A stretch of 64,000 nt of DNA from Streptomyces sp. NBC_01571. Lineage in GTDB: Bacteria > Actinomycetota > Actinomycetes > Streptomycetales > Streptomycetaceae. This document shows positions 57,296 to 64,000 of this stretch, in pieces; position 1 is the first letter of the stretch; each line of letters starts with the position of its first letter. Position numbers and translations under genes: made by a program. Below the pieces are notes generated by a model. It made no database searches, was not told where the DNA came from, and saw only the letters and a program-made list of their open reading frames with translations. Location of the stretch: NCBI RefSeq assembly GCF_026339875.1, contig NZ_JAPEPZ010000001.1, forward strand, positions 1,116,001-1,180,000. The letters run 5' to 3'.

Positions 57296-58905
57296 CGCTG
57301 TTCTCCTGGGCTGTGCCACTGCTGGCTCTCGTCGGCGGAAGGCTGGGGGGGAATGCGGGGTTCGAACAGCCCCCGGTGCGGGACCTGTCCGGGTGAGGCG
57401 CCGCCTTCCGGGCGCGACTGCGGCGCGGCGGGGGCGGGATGGGCACCGTGGTACTGCTGCGTGCGGGCATCGTCCGGGTACGGTCGGCCGTCCCCTGTCC
57501 GGCTCGCCCGTTCCTGGTCCGGGTACGGGTTTCCGGCGTCGCGCTGCACGGGGAGCTGTCGGGCGTGCGGCTGCTGTCCGTAGCGCGACTCGTACGCCTC
57601 CGAGTAACCCTGGTAGGGGTCGATGCGGGGCACGTACAGCTGCATGGTCTCGACGTGCTCGACCACGGCGGGTGCCGCCCCCGCGCCGCCGGCCGGGGCG
57701 ACGTCCACGAGCTCGTCGTCGCTGTCGTCCGGCGGGAGTTCGGCGAGGTGCTCCAGCAGGATCTCGCCCTGGCCGTGGATGTTGCCGATCGCGACCAGCG
57801 AGGAGTCCGGACCGAGCTGCTCGAGCAGCCGGGCCATGAACTCCTCCGGGTCGCGCCTGTCGCCGCCGAGGTCGACGGCGCGCGAGCGGAACTCGGCGGG
57901 GATGGCGTCGATGGCGGACTTGGCCGGGTGGCCGATGACGAAGACGCGCTCGGGGTCGAGGTCGGGGATGATCTCGCCCATCTGCCCGTTGCGTTCGACG
58001 CGGTCGGGCCGGCAGTTGATGACCACGTTGAGCGGGCGGTGGATGGCGCCGAGGTCGAGCAGCTGGCTGATGTTCATCAGCGTCGACTCGGGGTCGTTCG
58101 CCGCGAAGACGTTGGCGAAGCGCAGCTTCTTCCCCTCGGGCGTCACATAGCGCTCGACGGAGAGGACACCGGGGTCCGGCGGGGCCTCGTACATGCCCGT
58201 CAGGGCCGTCTCCCGGTCGACGCCGAGGAGTTCGGCGACGGTCAGCGCGATGGCGACGTTCTCCTTGAAGGTGAACCAGCTGAAGCCGCGCAGTTCCTCG
58301 TCGCTGACCATCTCCGGATCGGCGTAGATGAGCCGGCAGTTCCGGGCGTCGGCCTCCTCCTGGAGGATGTGGAAGCGGTCCTTCTCCGCGGTGACGCAGA
58401 TGCCGTCCTCCGGCATCGATCGGCACAGCGAACGGGCCACGTCGTCCAGGGTGGGGCCCATCTCGGCGAGGTGGTCCTCGCGGACGTTGCACAGCACGCC
58501 GATCGTGGAGCGGATCAGCTTGGACTGGTTGATCTCCTGCAGGGCCGGCATGACGGCCATGCACTCGATGACGAGCGCGTCCGGCTGGTAGGCGGCGGCG
58601 CGCCGCACGATGCCGATCTGCTCGACCACGTTGGCGATGCCGAACTTGCGGTAGACCGGCTCCTCGGTGGCGTCCGGGTGGATGAACCTGGCCGCGGTGC
58701 CGGTCGTCTTGGCGACGGTGGTCAGACCACCGCCGCGCAGGGCGCCCGCGCAGAGCCGGGTGATGGACGACTTGCCGCGGATACCGTTGATCAGGACCCG
58801 GGTGGGTATGTGGTCCAGGTTGGTGAAGTGCCGCCGCTGCTCCACGATGCCCGCGACGAGCAGGATCGCGCAGCACACCAGCAGTACGGTGTAGAGGAAG
58901 AGCAC
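57292..58905 (-). CDS. capB: CapB/PgsB, ATP-dependent poly-gamma-glutamate ligase with a long C-terminal tail
   Basis: 537 residues from GTG 58905, 6 nt after the upstream stop, with AGGAAC upstream. One N-terminal span (1-20) and the amide-ligase domain with the Mur-ligase-like P-loop GIRGKSS (41-47). Further motifs: VIECMAVMPALQEINQSKLI, CNVREDHLAEMGPTLDD and NCRPDRVERNGQM. The Bacillus enzyme stops at 393 residues; here a Pro/Gln/Tyr-rich disordered tail of about 147 residues follows residue 390. It polymerises glutamate through the gamma-carboxyl with ATP hydrolysis. The tail may bind other proteins or be a regulatory target (inference). Confidence 0.95.
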   Translation of the reverse strand: MLFLYTVLLVCCAILLVAGIVEQRRHFTNLDHIPTRVLINGIRGKSSITRLCAGALRGGGLTTVAKTTGTAARFIHPDATEEPVYRKFGIANVVEQIGIVRRAAAYQPDALVIECMAVMPALQEINQSKLIRSTIGVLCNVREDHLAEMGPTLDDVARSLCRSMPEDGICVTAEKDRFHILQEEADARNCRLIYADPEMVSDEELRGFSWFTFKENVAIALTVAELLGVDRETALTGMYEAPPDPGVLSVERYVTPEGKKLRFANVFAANDPESTLMNISQLLDLGAIHRPLNVVINCRPDRVERNGQMGEIIPDLDPERVFVIGHPAKSAIDAIPAEFRSRAVDLGGDRRDPEEFMARLLEQLGPDSSLVAIGNIHGQGEILLEHLAELPPDDSDDELVDVAPAGGAGAAPAVVEHVETMQLYVPRIDPYQGYSEAYESRYGQQPHARQLPVQRDAGNPYPDQERASRTGDGRPYPDDARTQQYHGAHPAPAAPQSRPEGGASPGQVPHRGLFEPRIPPQPSADESQQWHSPGEQR

Positions 58906-58911
58906 GGGCGA

Positions 58912-61221
58912 TCAGTTCCTTGTGTACTGCTGCGGCGCGGACGCCTGCGGCGGGGTGCGGCGGGGTTGCTGCCGGTTCTGGTCCTGCAGTTGCTGTCGGA
59001 TGAGTTCCAGGGAGCGGGTGACCGCGCCGACCTCGTCGTGATGCTGTGGGAACAGCACGGTCTTGCGGTCGCCGCCGGCCAGCGACTCGGCCCGCTCGGC
59101 CAGCGAGCGCAGCGGCCGGGCCACCACGATGTGCAGCCAGCCCAGGCAGGCGGCGGCCGCGGCGGCGCCGAGCAGTCCGGCGAGCACGGTGCGGTTCTGG
59201 CTGTCGTACTCGGGGATGGCGAGCCGGCTGGCGGCCTGCCAGCTGACCACGCTCCAGCCGAGAGACTCGGCGGGGCCGCTGCCGGCGAACGGGGCGGCGG
59301 CGGCGATCTGTACGCCGTGTTCGCGGTAGAGCACCCCGTTGGCGCGGGCCTTTTTGCCGAGCCGCTGGGCGCTGGCCGCGGCCAGGTCCGCGAGGTGGTC
59401 GTCGGGCAGTTCCTGGAAGGCGAGGAAGCCGGTGTTGCCGGCGATCACCTTGCTGTGGTCGTCGACGAGGCGGACCACGCCCAGGCCCGGTCGGGTCAGC
59501 AGTGCGTTGAGGAACTCGACGCGGAATTCACCGACGAGCCGGGCACCGCTCCGTCCGGGGATCTCGGCGTCGGCGACGACGACGGGCTCCTTGCCGCCTT
59601 GTCCCAGCAGCCGGATCGGGGTGTCCGAGACCCGGTGGGAGCGGATCACCTTGGGGCTCTTGCCCTTGCGGGCCAGGATCTGGCCCGAGGAGTCGACGAC
59701 GTAGAGGGAGCGGTAGCGCTGGTTCTCGTCGAGGGTGCGTTCCAGCACCTTCGCCATGGCGTCGGGTTCGGTGCGGTTGCCGATGAGGGAGGCGACCGAT
59801 TCCAGGTCGGCGCTGCCCTCGTTGAGCGCGCGGCGCACCCGGTCGCTGAGGGTGTCGGTGCGTTCGCGCTGGTCGCTGACGAGCTGCTGCGGTACGACGG
59901 CCTTGCTGTCGGCGCGGTTGACCAGCAACATCAGCGGCGCCGACCAGGCCAGCAGCAGTACCGCGCAGGCGGCCAACAGGGCCCGGGTGCCCACCCGGCG
60001 CAGTCCGCGCGGGCGCGGCGCCGTGCCGGTCGCGTCGGCGCTCTCGCCGAGCAGCTGGCGGCGCAGCCGTTCCAGGGCGTGGCCGACGCGTCGCGTCTCG
60101 CCGTAGCCGGGGACGTTGACGGGCCGGGTCAGGTCGCCGCGGGTGAGCCGGCGGGACTCCAGGAACAGCCGGATCAGCGGGCGCTGCACCGTGCCCAGCA
60201 GTACGGCCACGGCGATGGCGCCGGCGACGAGGAGCGCGCCGCCCGCCAGCAGGCCGAACACCAGGGAATGGGTGCGGGTGGGGTCCTCGCCCACCTTGAC
60301 CATGGCCACCACGGACAGGCCGAGCCCGGACGCGGTGGTGGTCGCCCCGGGGCCCGGCGCGGCCAGCGTGGCGTATCCGGCGACGGACCGGTTGCTGAGC
60401 ACGTGGCCGCCGACCAGGCTGCCGCTGACGCCCTGGTACCCGCCCATGCCGGGTTCCTTGCTGCTGCGCGGGTCCTGCCGGGCCTTGCGGGCAGCGAGCT
60501 GGGCGAAGTCCTTCAGCTGCTTGCTGGACGCCTTGATCTCCTCGCGGTCGGTGCCGGTGCGCACCTGCTCGGGCTCACGGATGCCGTCGCTGCTGAGGAT
60601 CGCGCCGCCTTGGTCGGCCACGGCGATGGATCGGAACTGGCCGAGGCTGATGCCGGGGAACGTCAGGTTGCTGGACGCCACCAACAGCAACTGCGGTGTG
60701 TCCGGCCAGGACAGCAGCGCGAAGGACAGCAGACGTGTCTCGCCGTTCTTCAGCCGGACCATGCGCGGCGCGAGTCCGCCCTCGTCGCCGAGGGCGGCGG
60801 TGTTCACCGAGGTCAGCGGGACGGTCTCGCCCCGGGCCGCGACCAGCTTGCCGGAGCGGATCTCGACGACCGCGGTACCCGTCCACTTCTGGTAGGTGCT
60901 GCCGAGTTTGTCGAGGGCGGCGTCGCCGGAGACCGGCTCGCCCGCGCTGAACAGCGCGGCGGACCGGGTGAGGTCGGTGACGGACTCGTCGATGGAGGCG
61001 CGCAGCGCGATGGCGCCGTCCTCCGCGAAGTGCTGCTGAGAGGTCAGCACCGCTTTCGGCACCACGGCGTTGTCGACACGGCCCAGGACGACCGCGGTGA
61101 TACCGGCGAGGGACAGCAGGAGCACCGACAGAACCGCGATCGGCGGGCGGATGCCTCCGATCAGCGACATGTCGGCTCGGCGGCGGGCTCGGTGCTGCCG
61201 TGCCGGGGGCGGTGACGCCAA
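58912..61221 (-). CDS. Double-Cache, double-HAMP membrane protein without output domain
   Basis: 769 residues from TTG 61221 (AGAGGA 8 nt upstream); ATG 61170 is the alternative without a ribosome site. Layout: basic N-terminus, TM1 (28-47), first extracellular Cache-like domain (50-315), TM2 (320-345), HAMP (346-395), TM3 (414-434), second Cache-like domain (435-678; YRSLYVVDSSGQILARKGKS), TM4 (679-701), HAMP (700-748), and a Pro/Gln-rich tail. There is no kinase, cyclase, GGDEF or methyl-accepting domain. Its position directly before capB suggests it senses an external ligand, perhaps the polymer or an ion, and gates synthesis through contact with CapB/CapC. Confidence 0.85.
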   Translation of the reverse strand: MASPPPARQHRARRRADMSLIGGIRPPIAVLSVLLLSLAGITAVVLGRVDNAVVPKAVLTSQQHFAEDGAIALRASIDESVTDLTRSAALFSAGEPVSGDAALDKLGSTYQKWTGTAVVEIRSGKLVAARGETVPLTSVNTAALGDEGGLAPRMVRLKNGETRLLSFALLSWPDTPQLLLVASSNLTFPGISLGQFRSIAVADQGGAILSSDGIREPEQVRTGTDREEIKASSKQLKDFAQLAARKARQDPRSSKEPGMGGYQGVSGSLVGGHVLSNRSVAGYATLAAPGPGATTTASGLGLSVVAMVKVGEDPTRTHSLVFGLLAGGALLVAGAIAVAVLLGTVQRPLIRLFLESRRLTRGDLTRPVNVPGYGETRRVGHALERLRRQLLGESADATGTAPRPRGLRRVGTRALLAACAVLLLAWSAPLMLLVNRADSKAVVPQQLVSDQRERTDTLSDRVRRALNEGSADLESVASLIGNRTEPDAMAKVLERTLDENQRYRSLYVVDSSGQILARKGKSPKVIRSHRVSDTPIRLLGQGGKEPVVVADAEIPGRSGARLVGEFRVEFLNALLTRPGLGVVRLVDDHSKVIAGNTGFLAFQELPDDHLADLAAASAQRLGKKARANGVLYREHGVQIAAAAPFAGSGPAESLGWSVVSWQAASRLAIPEYDSQNRTVLAGLLGAAAAAACLGWLHIVVARPLRSLAERAESLAGGDRKTVLFPQHHDEVGAVTRSLELIRQQLQDQNRQQPRRTPPQASAPQQYTRN

Positions 61222-61451
61222 GGGAGGGTCCTCTCAGGGTGTACAGGTGGTGAGTCCGCGCAGGTAGCAGGGACGGTGTTTCGGTTGTGTGTGCGCTGCG
61301 GGCACATCTGTTGCGCGAGTGTGTCCGCAGCACTCAGACCGTCAAGAAACCCATGAAGTTGCACACGTACCGCTGTGATCTACACAACAACTGCGTTTAG
61401 GCGGTCAGATTCGGGCACTCGGGTGGGTTGCCCGTGTGGTGCCGGCCGTCG
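61222..61451 (-). promoter_or_regulatory. Probable internal promoter region before the Cache-capBC operon
   Basis: 230 bp, AT-richer than its surroundings between 61320 and 61400. It contains a dyad TGTG-ATCTA-CACA (61374-61386) and, on the minus strand, a TTGACG box near 61341-61346. No convincing -10 is assigned. It would allow separate control of capA and the four genes downstream. Confidence 0.4.
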
Positions 61452-62669
61452 TCAGGGCATCTTATTCAGCGGCTTCAGGCCGTCCTCGGCCGCGCCGCGG
61501 TTGTACAGCGTGCCCTCGGTGCGCTCGAAGGCGAGCCGCAGCCGGGCCCGCTGCCGGTCGGTGAGGTCCTTGTCGTCCCGGAGCGCGGACGGCACGTCCA
61601 GCAGGCGGTAGTCCCGTGCGTCGTCCTCGGTGTAGGCGGTCTTGCCGCCGTCCGTGGCGTTCTCGGCGTCCGGCGGGATCTCCAGCAGCGTCGGCTCGAA
61701 CCGCGGCTGGACGTCCCAGTGGCCCTTGCCGTGCTCGGTGAACGTGAACCAGGCGATCACGCCCTCCTCCGTGAGTCCGGTCGGCACCTCGTGCCGGGCG
61801 ATCTGGTTGCCCATGCCGTAGGCGACCCAGGTGCCGTCGACCTTCTCCATCGGCTGCACGACGTGCGCGTGACAGCCGACGACCAGGTTGATACCGGTCT
61901 GCCGGGCGATCTGCCGGGCGAAGGAGAGCTGCTGGGCCGAGGGGTCCGGGTGGTGCTCCAGGCCCCAGTGGATGGAGAGGATCACCACTTCGGCCCCGGC
62001 CTTACGGGCCCGCTGCTCAGCCGCTTTGATCGCTTTCAGGCTCATCTTGTTGGCGAGCCACGGCTTGCCCTTGGGGAAGGTGTGCGGCTCGTTGAACCCG
62101 TAGGCGAACGATATCTGCGCGACCTTGACGCCCTTCACGTTCATGACCAGCGGGGTGAGCGCCTCCTTCTGTGTCCGGTAGGAGCCGGTGTGCTCCAGGC
62201 CGGCGTCGTCCAGCGCGTCCAGGGTGCGCCGGACGCCCTCGTACCCGTGGTCGAGCGAGTGGTTCGAGGCGGTGGAGCAGGTGTCGTAGCCGAGGTCCTT
62301 GATCGTCTTGGCGGTCTGCGGGGGCACCTGGAAGTCCGGGAAACCCTCGAAGGGGCCGTTCACGGCGCCCACCACCGGCTCGAAGTGGCAGATGCCCAGA
62401 TCCGCCTTGCTGATCAGCGGCTTGATGCCGGCCATCATCGGCCCGAAGTCCAGCCCGGCAACGCCCTTGCCGGTGCGCTTGGCGTCCTTGCGGGCCTGGT
62501 CCACCAGCGCGGGGTGCATCAGGATGTCCCCGGCCGCCGCGACCGTGAAGGAACGACCGGCGTCCTGGCTGCCTCCGTCGTCCGAGACAAGGCCGCAACC
62601 GGCGACGGTGGCGACGAGGGAGAGCGGGGCCAGCAGGCTCAGCGGGATGCGGCTAAGACATATGTTCAC
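61452..62669 (-). CDS. capA: CapA/PgsA-like lipoprotein (metallophosphatase-fold)
   Basis: 405 residues from GTG 62669, without a ribosome site. A lipoprotein signal ends in VAGC with Cys25. The PGA_cap (calcineurin-like) domain has AAGDILMHP (Asp48), CHFEPVVGAVNGPFEG, TASNHSLDHGYEG, SIHWGLEHHPDP, GCHAHVVQP and GMGNQIARHE. All are standard CapA motifs. PgsA/CapA is required with PgsB and PgsC for polymer elongation and transport and sits on the outer face of the membrane. It is the first minus-strand gene, divergent from the putative hydrolase with only 20 bp between start codons. Confidence 0.94.
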   Translation of the reverse strand: MNICLSRIPLSLLAPLSLVATVAGCGLVSDDGGSQDAGRSFTVAAAGDILMHPALVDQARKDAKRTGKGVAGLDFGPMMAGIKPLISKADLGICHFEPVVGAVNGPFEGFPDFQVPPQTAKTIKDLGYDTCSTASNHSLDHGYEGVRRTLDALDDAGLEHTGSYRTQKEALTPLVMNVKGVKVAQISFAYGFNEPHTFPKGKPWLANKMSLKAIKAAEQRARKAGAEVVILSIHWGLEHHPDPSAQQLSFARQIARQTGINLVVGCHAHVVQPMEKVDGTWVAYGMGNQIARHEVPTGLTEEGVIAWFTFTEHGKGHWDVQPRFEPTLLEIPPDAENATDGGKTAYTEDDARDYRLLDVPSALRDDKDLTDRQRARLRLAFERTEGTLYNRGAAEDGLKPLNKMP

Positions 62670-62689
62670 CGGTATATCTTGATACGACC
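62670..62689. promoter_or_regulatory. 20-bp divergent start region of capA and the putative polymer hydrolase
   Basis: The whole interval between two outward-facing start codons is 20 bp. It has TATATC (plus) and TATACC (minus) boxes, and GTAT...ATAC forms a dyad. No ribosome site fits on either side, so both mRNAs are probably leaderless with -35 elements inside the opposite gene. Confidence 0.5.
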
Positions 62690-63667
62690 ATGAGTGCCAC
62701 TCGCTCGCGCATCATAACGATCACAACAATTCTCCTGGCCATCGCCGCTCTCGCGGGTGCTGTGACCGCCGTGCTCCACGCCACCCGCGGCGGCGGCACG
62801 GACACCGCCGACTCCCGTCCCGACCGGGACGCCCAGCGGGGCAACCTGGCCCAGGAGGTGGCGGACTACACCAGCCGCTTCGGTCCGGGCCACGGCTACC
62901 GGCAGCCCGGCCGGGGGGACCGCACGGCCATCGCCCAGGGGGTCGGCCTGCTCGTCGACGGCCACCGCGCACAAGCCGAACGGTTGCTCTCCGAACGAGA
63001 CTTCACGGTGCGCACGGTCCTCGACCGGGTCTCCGGACACCGCTACGCGGAAGTGGCCGACCGCACCGACGACGCCGTGACGCCGCGAGGCTGGGGTCGG
63101 GTCTACATCGACCTGGACCACACGCCGCGCTTCTCGATCCAGGTCCCGCACCCGGTCTTCGACGAGGGCACCGAGCAGCTGGGCGTGCGGGTCCTGCGCG
63201 ACTCCCCCGGCGGCATCCTGGTGATGGCGGGGGCACATCGCAAGGCCGGAGCCGGGAACTCCGCGGACGTGGCGCATCGCCGGGACACCGTCTTCTACGC
63301 CATCTGCGCCGAGCTGGTCCGCCGCGGGATGCCCGGGGTCCAGTTGCACGGCTTCGCCTCCTCCACGGCCCCCGGCTACGACGCGGTCGCCTCCACCGGC
63401 GCCGGATCGTCCGGCCGGCCGGACGCCCGCAGGCTGGCCGGCGCCCTGGGCACGCACGGCTTCCACGTGTGCTCGGCCTGGGTGCGGAGGTGCCCGGTGG
63501 AGGGCTCCACGAACATGGAGGGCCGGGCCGCCGACGCCGCGGACGTGCCGTTCCTGCACGTCGAGTTGGCCCCCGAGGTGCGCGTGAACGCCTCGACCGC
63601 CGAGCGCGCGGCCGCCGCCCTGAGCGAGATCACACGCCGCTGGGCGACCGCCCCTGTTGCAAGCTGA
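62690..63667 (+). CDS. Membrane-anchored predicted zinc amidohydrolase, possible poly-gamma-glutamate hydrolase
   Basis: 325 residues from ATG 62690, leaderless. A membrane anchor (about 8-30) precedes an extracellular domain. Conserved-looking residues: His154 and Glu159 in VPHPVFDEGTEQLG (H-x4-E), LVMAGAHRKA, ADVAHRRDTVFYAICAELV, His220 in VQLHGFA, and Glu292/Arg298 in FLHVELAPEVR. This order (H-x4-E, H, then E and R) resembles N-formylglutamate amidohydrolase and PghP-type gamma-PGA hydrolases of the M14-like fold. Placement opposite capA fits a polymer-trimming role. The family is not one I can name with certainty, so the function is inferred. Confidence 0.75.
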   Translation: MSATRSRIITITTILLAIAALAGAVTAVLHATRGGGTDTADSRPDRDAQRGNLAQEVADYTSRFGPGHGYRQPGRGDRTAIAQGVGLLVDGHRAQAERLLSERDFTVRTVLDRVSGHRYAEVADRTDDAVTPRGWGRVYIDLDHTPRFSIQVPHPVFDEGTEQLGVRVLRDSPGGILVMAGAHRKAGAGNSADVAHRRDTVFYAICAELVRRGMPGVQLHGFASSTAPGYDAVASTGAGSSGRPDARRLAGALGTHGFHVCSAWVRRCPVEGSTNMEGRAADAADVPFLHVELAPEVRVNASTAERAAAALSEITRRWATAPVAS

Positions 63668-64000
63668 GGGCATCGGAACGCGGGCCCACCGCGTCGTAGA
63701 CCTTCTCCATGCACCGCGGGTCCGTCGACAGCAGCTCGGCCCCCGACGCCGACACCTGCGGAGGCAGACCGGGTCGGTTGTCCGGCGAACCGGTCGTGTT
63801 CCAGCGGGCAAGGACCACGGCCGCTGACGTCCGCGTCCCGGTGCCGGAGCGAGGGGTGCTGGGGATACGCGAGAACCGGGACGCGGGAGCGACGCCGGTC
63901 CCCTCCGGTGTGCTCCGGTACATGTCCGGCTCGACCACGCTCGTCGGCGCGCTGCCCCCGTACGCGGCCCGGCTCACGAGCAACCCGGGCGGCCAAGAGC
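63630..64000 (-). CDS. C-terminal part of an unknown gene running off the right edge
   Basis: An open frame from the window edge to the stop at 63630 with consistent G/C third positions (LVSRAAYGGSAPTSVVEPDM, ARWNTTGSPDNRPGLPPQVS, STDPRCMEKVYDAVGPRSDA). It overlaps the 3' end of the convergent hydrolase gene by 38 bp. No domain is recognised; the visible part is polar and without membrane segments. It could be a real gene end or a long shadow frame, and codon bias favours the former. Confidence 0.45.
   Translation of the reverse strand, partial: SWPPGLLVSRAAYGGSAPTSVVEPDMYRSTPEGTGVAPASRFSRIPSTPRSGTGTRTSAAVVLARWNTTGSPDNRPGLPPQVSASGAELLSTDPRCMEKVYDAVGPRSDALSLQQGRSPSGV

Noticed and set aside
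57439..61215. 1258-codon plus-strand open frame
   Set aside because: Exactly antisense to capB and the Cache/HAMP gene, both with strong motifs; composition is artefactual.

Overview
The window is very GC-rich, with near-saturated G/C at third codon positions, GTG/TTG starts and GGAGG-type ribosome sites. Its genes (AmfS/SapB-type lanthipeptide, SAV_915 family, DUF2637, SARP, TetR/MFS pairs) point to a Streptomyces chromosome. Many truncated genes and unrelated small operons suggest accessory, arm-like DNA. No rRNA, tRNA, CRISPR array or intact insertion sequence was recognised.

Layout. 1-3.3 kb (minus): a class III lanthipeptide locus of the AmfS/SapB type, with a LanKC synthetase carrying a frameshift, a 41-residue precursor with two SxxSxxxC motifs, a terminator-like hairpin and the first codons of a further gene. 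4.3-12 kb: secreted LTD/EEP nuclease, membrane metallophosphoesterase, a scar joining two gene remnants, an L,D-transpeptidase-like protein and an FHA-monooxygenase fusion. 12.2-20.1 kb: TetR/MFS efflux pair with a five-site operator array, class V aminotransferase, 2-hydroxyacid dehydrogenase, a 25-bp tandem repeat, and SAV_915 plus diaminopimelate-decarboxylase-like genes. 20.3-29 kb: a potassium block, kdpFBCA in the unusual order F-B-C-A, followed by a second KdpB without kdpA or kdpC. 29-39 kb: DUF899, SDR-ALDH operon, UvrA-like ATPase divergent from a two-headed MerR regulator, DUF2637, an OYE and a dhaK remnant. 39-46 kb: GH87-like glucanase, DUF1963, PPK2, then decayed DNA. 46.4-55.4 kb: a VOC protein, a five-gene minus-strand redox/hydrolase run divergent from an HxlR regulator, a frameshifted metallo-beta-lactamase-fold gene, a TMEM175-type channel and an FGGY kinase.

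55.7-63.7 kb holds the most distinctive system, a poly-gamma-glutamate-type (Cap/Pgs) locus: capA, then a double-Cache/double-HAMP membrane protein without output domain, capB with a 147-residue extra tail, capC and an NlpC/P60 protein. Divergent from capA, only 20 bp away, is a membrane-anchored protein whose H-x4-E, H and E/R motifs resemble zinc gamma-PGA hydrolases. Together these would make, export, sense and trim an anionic gamma-glutamyl polymer.

Two genes (LanKC at 3040-3044 and the MBL-fold gene at 51870-51871) would be restored by one extra G, and a third (near 45.2 kb) by removing one G. These may be assembly errors and should be checked before being called pseudogenes.
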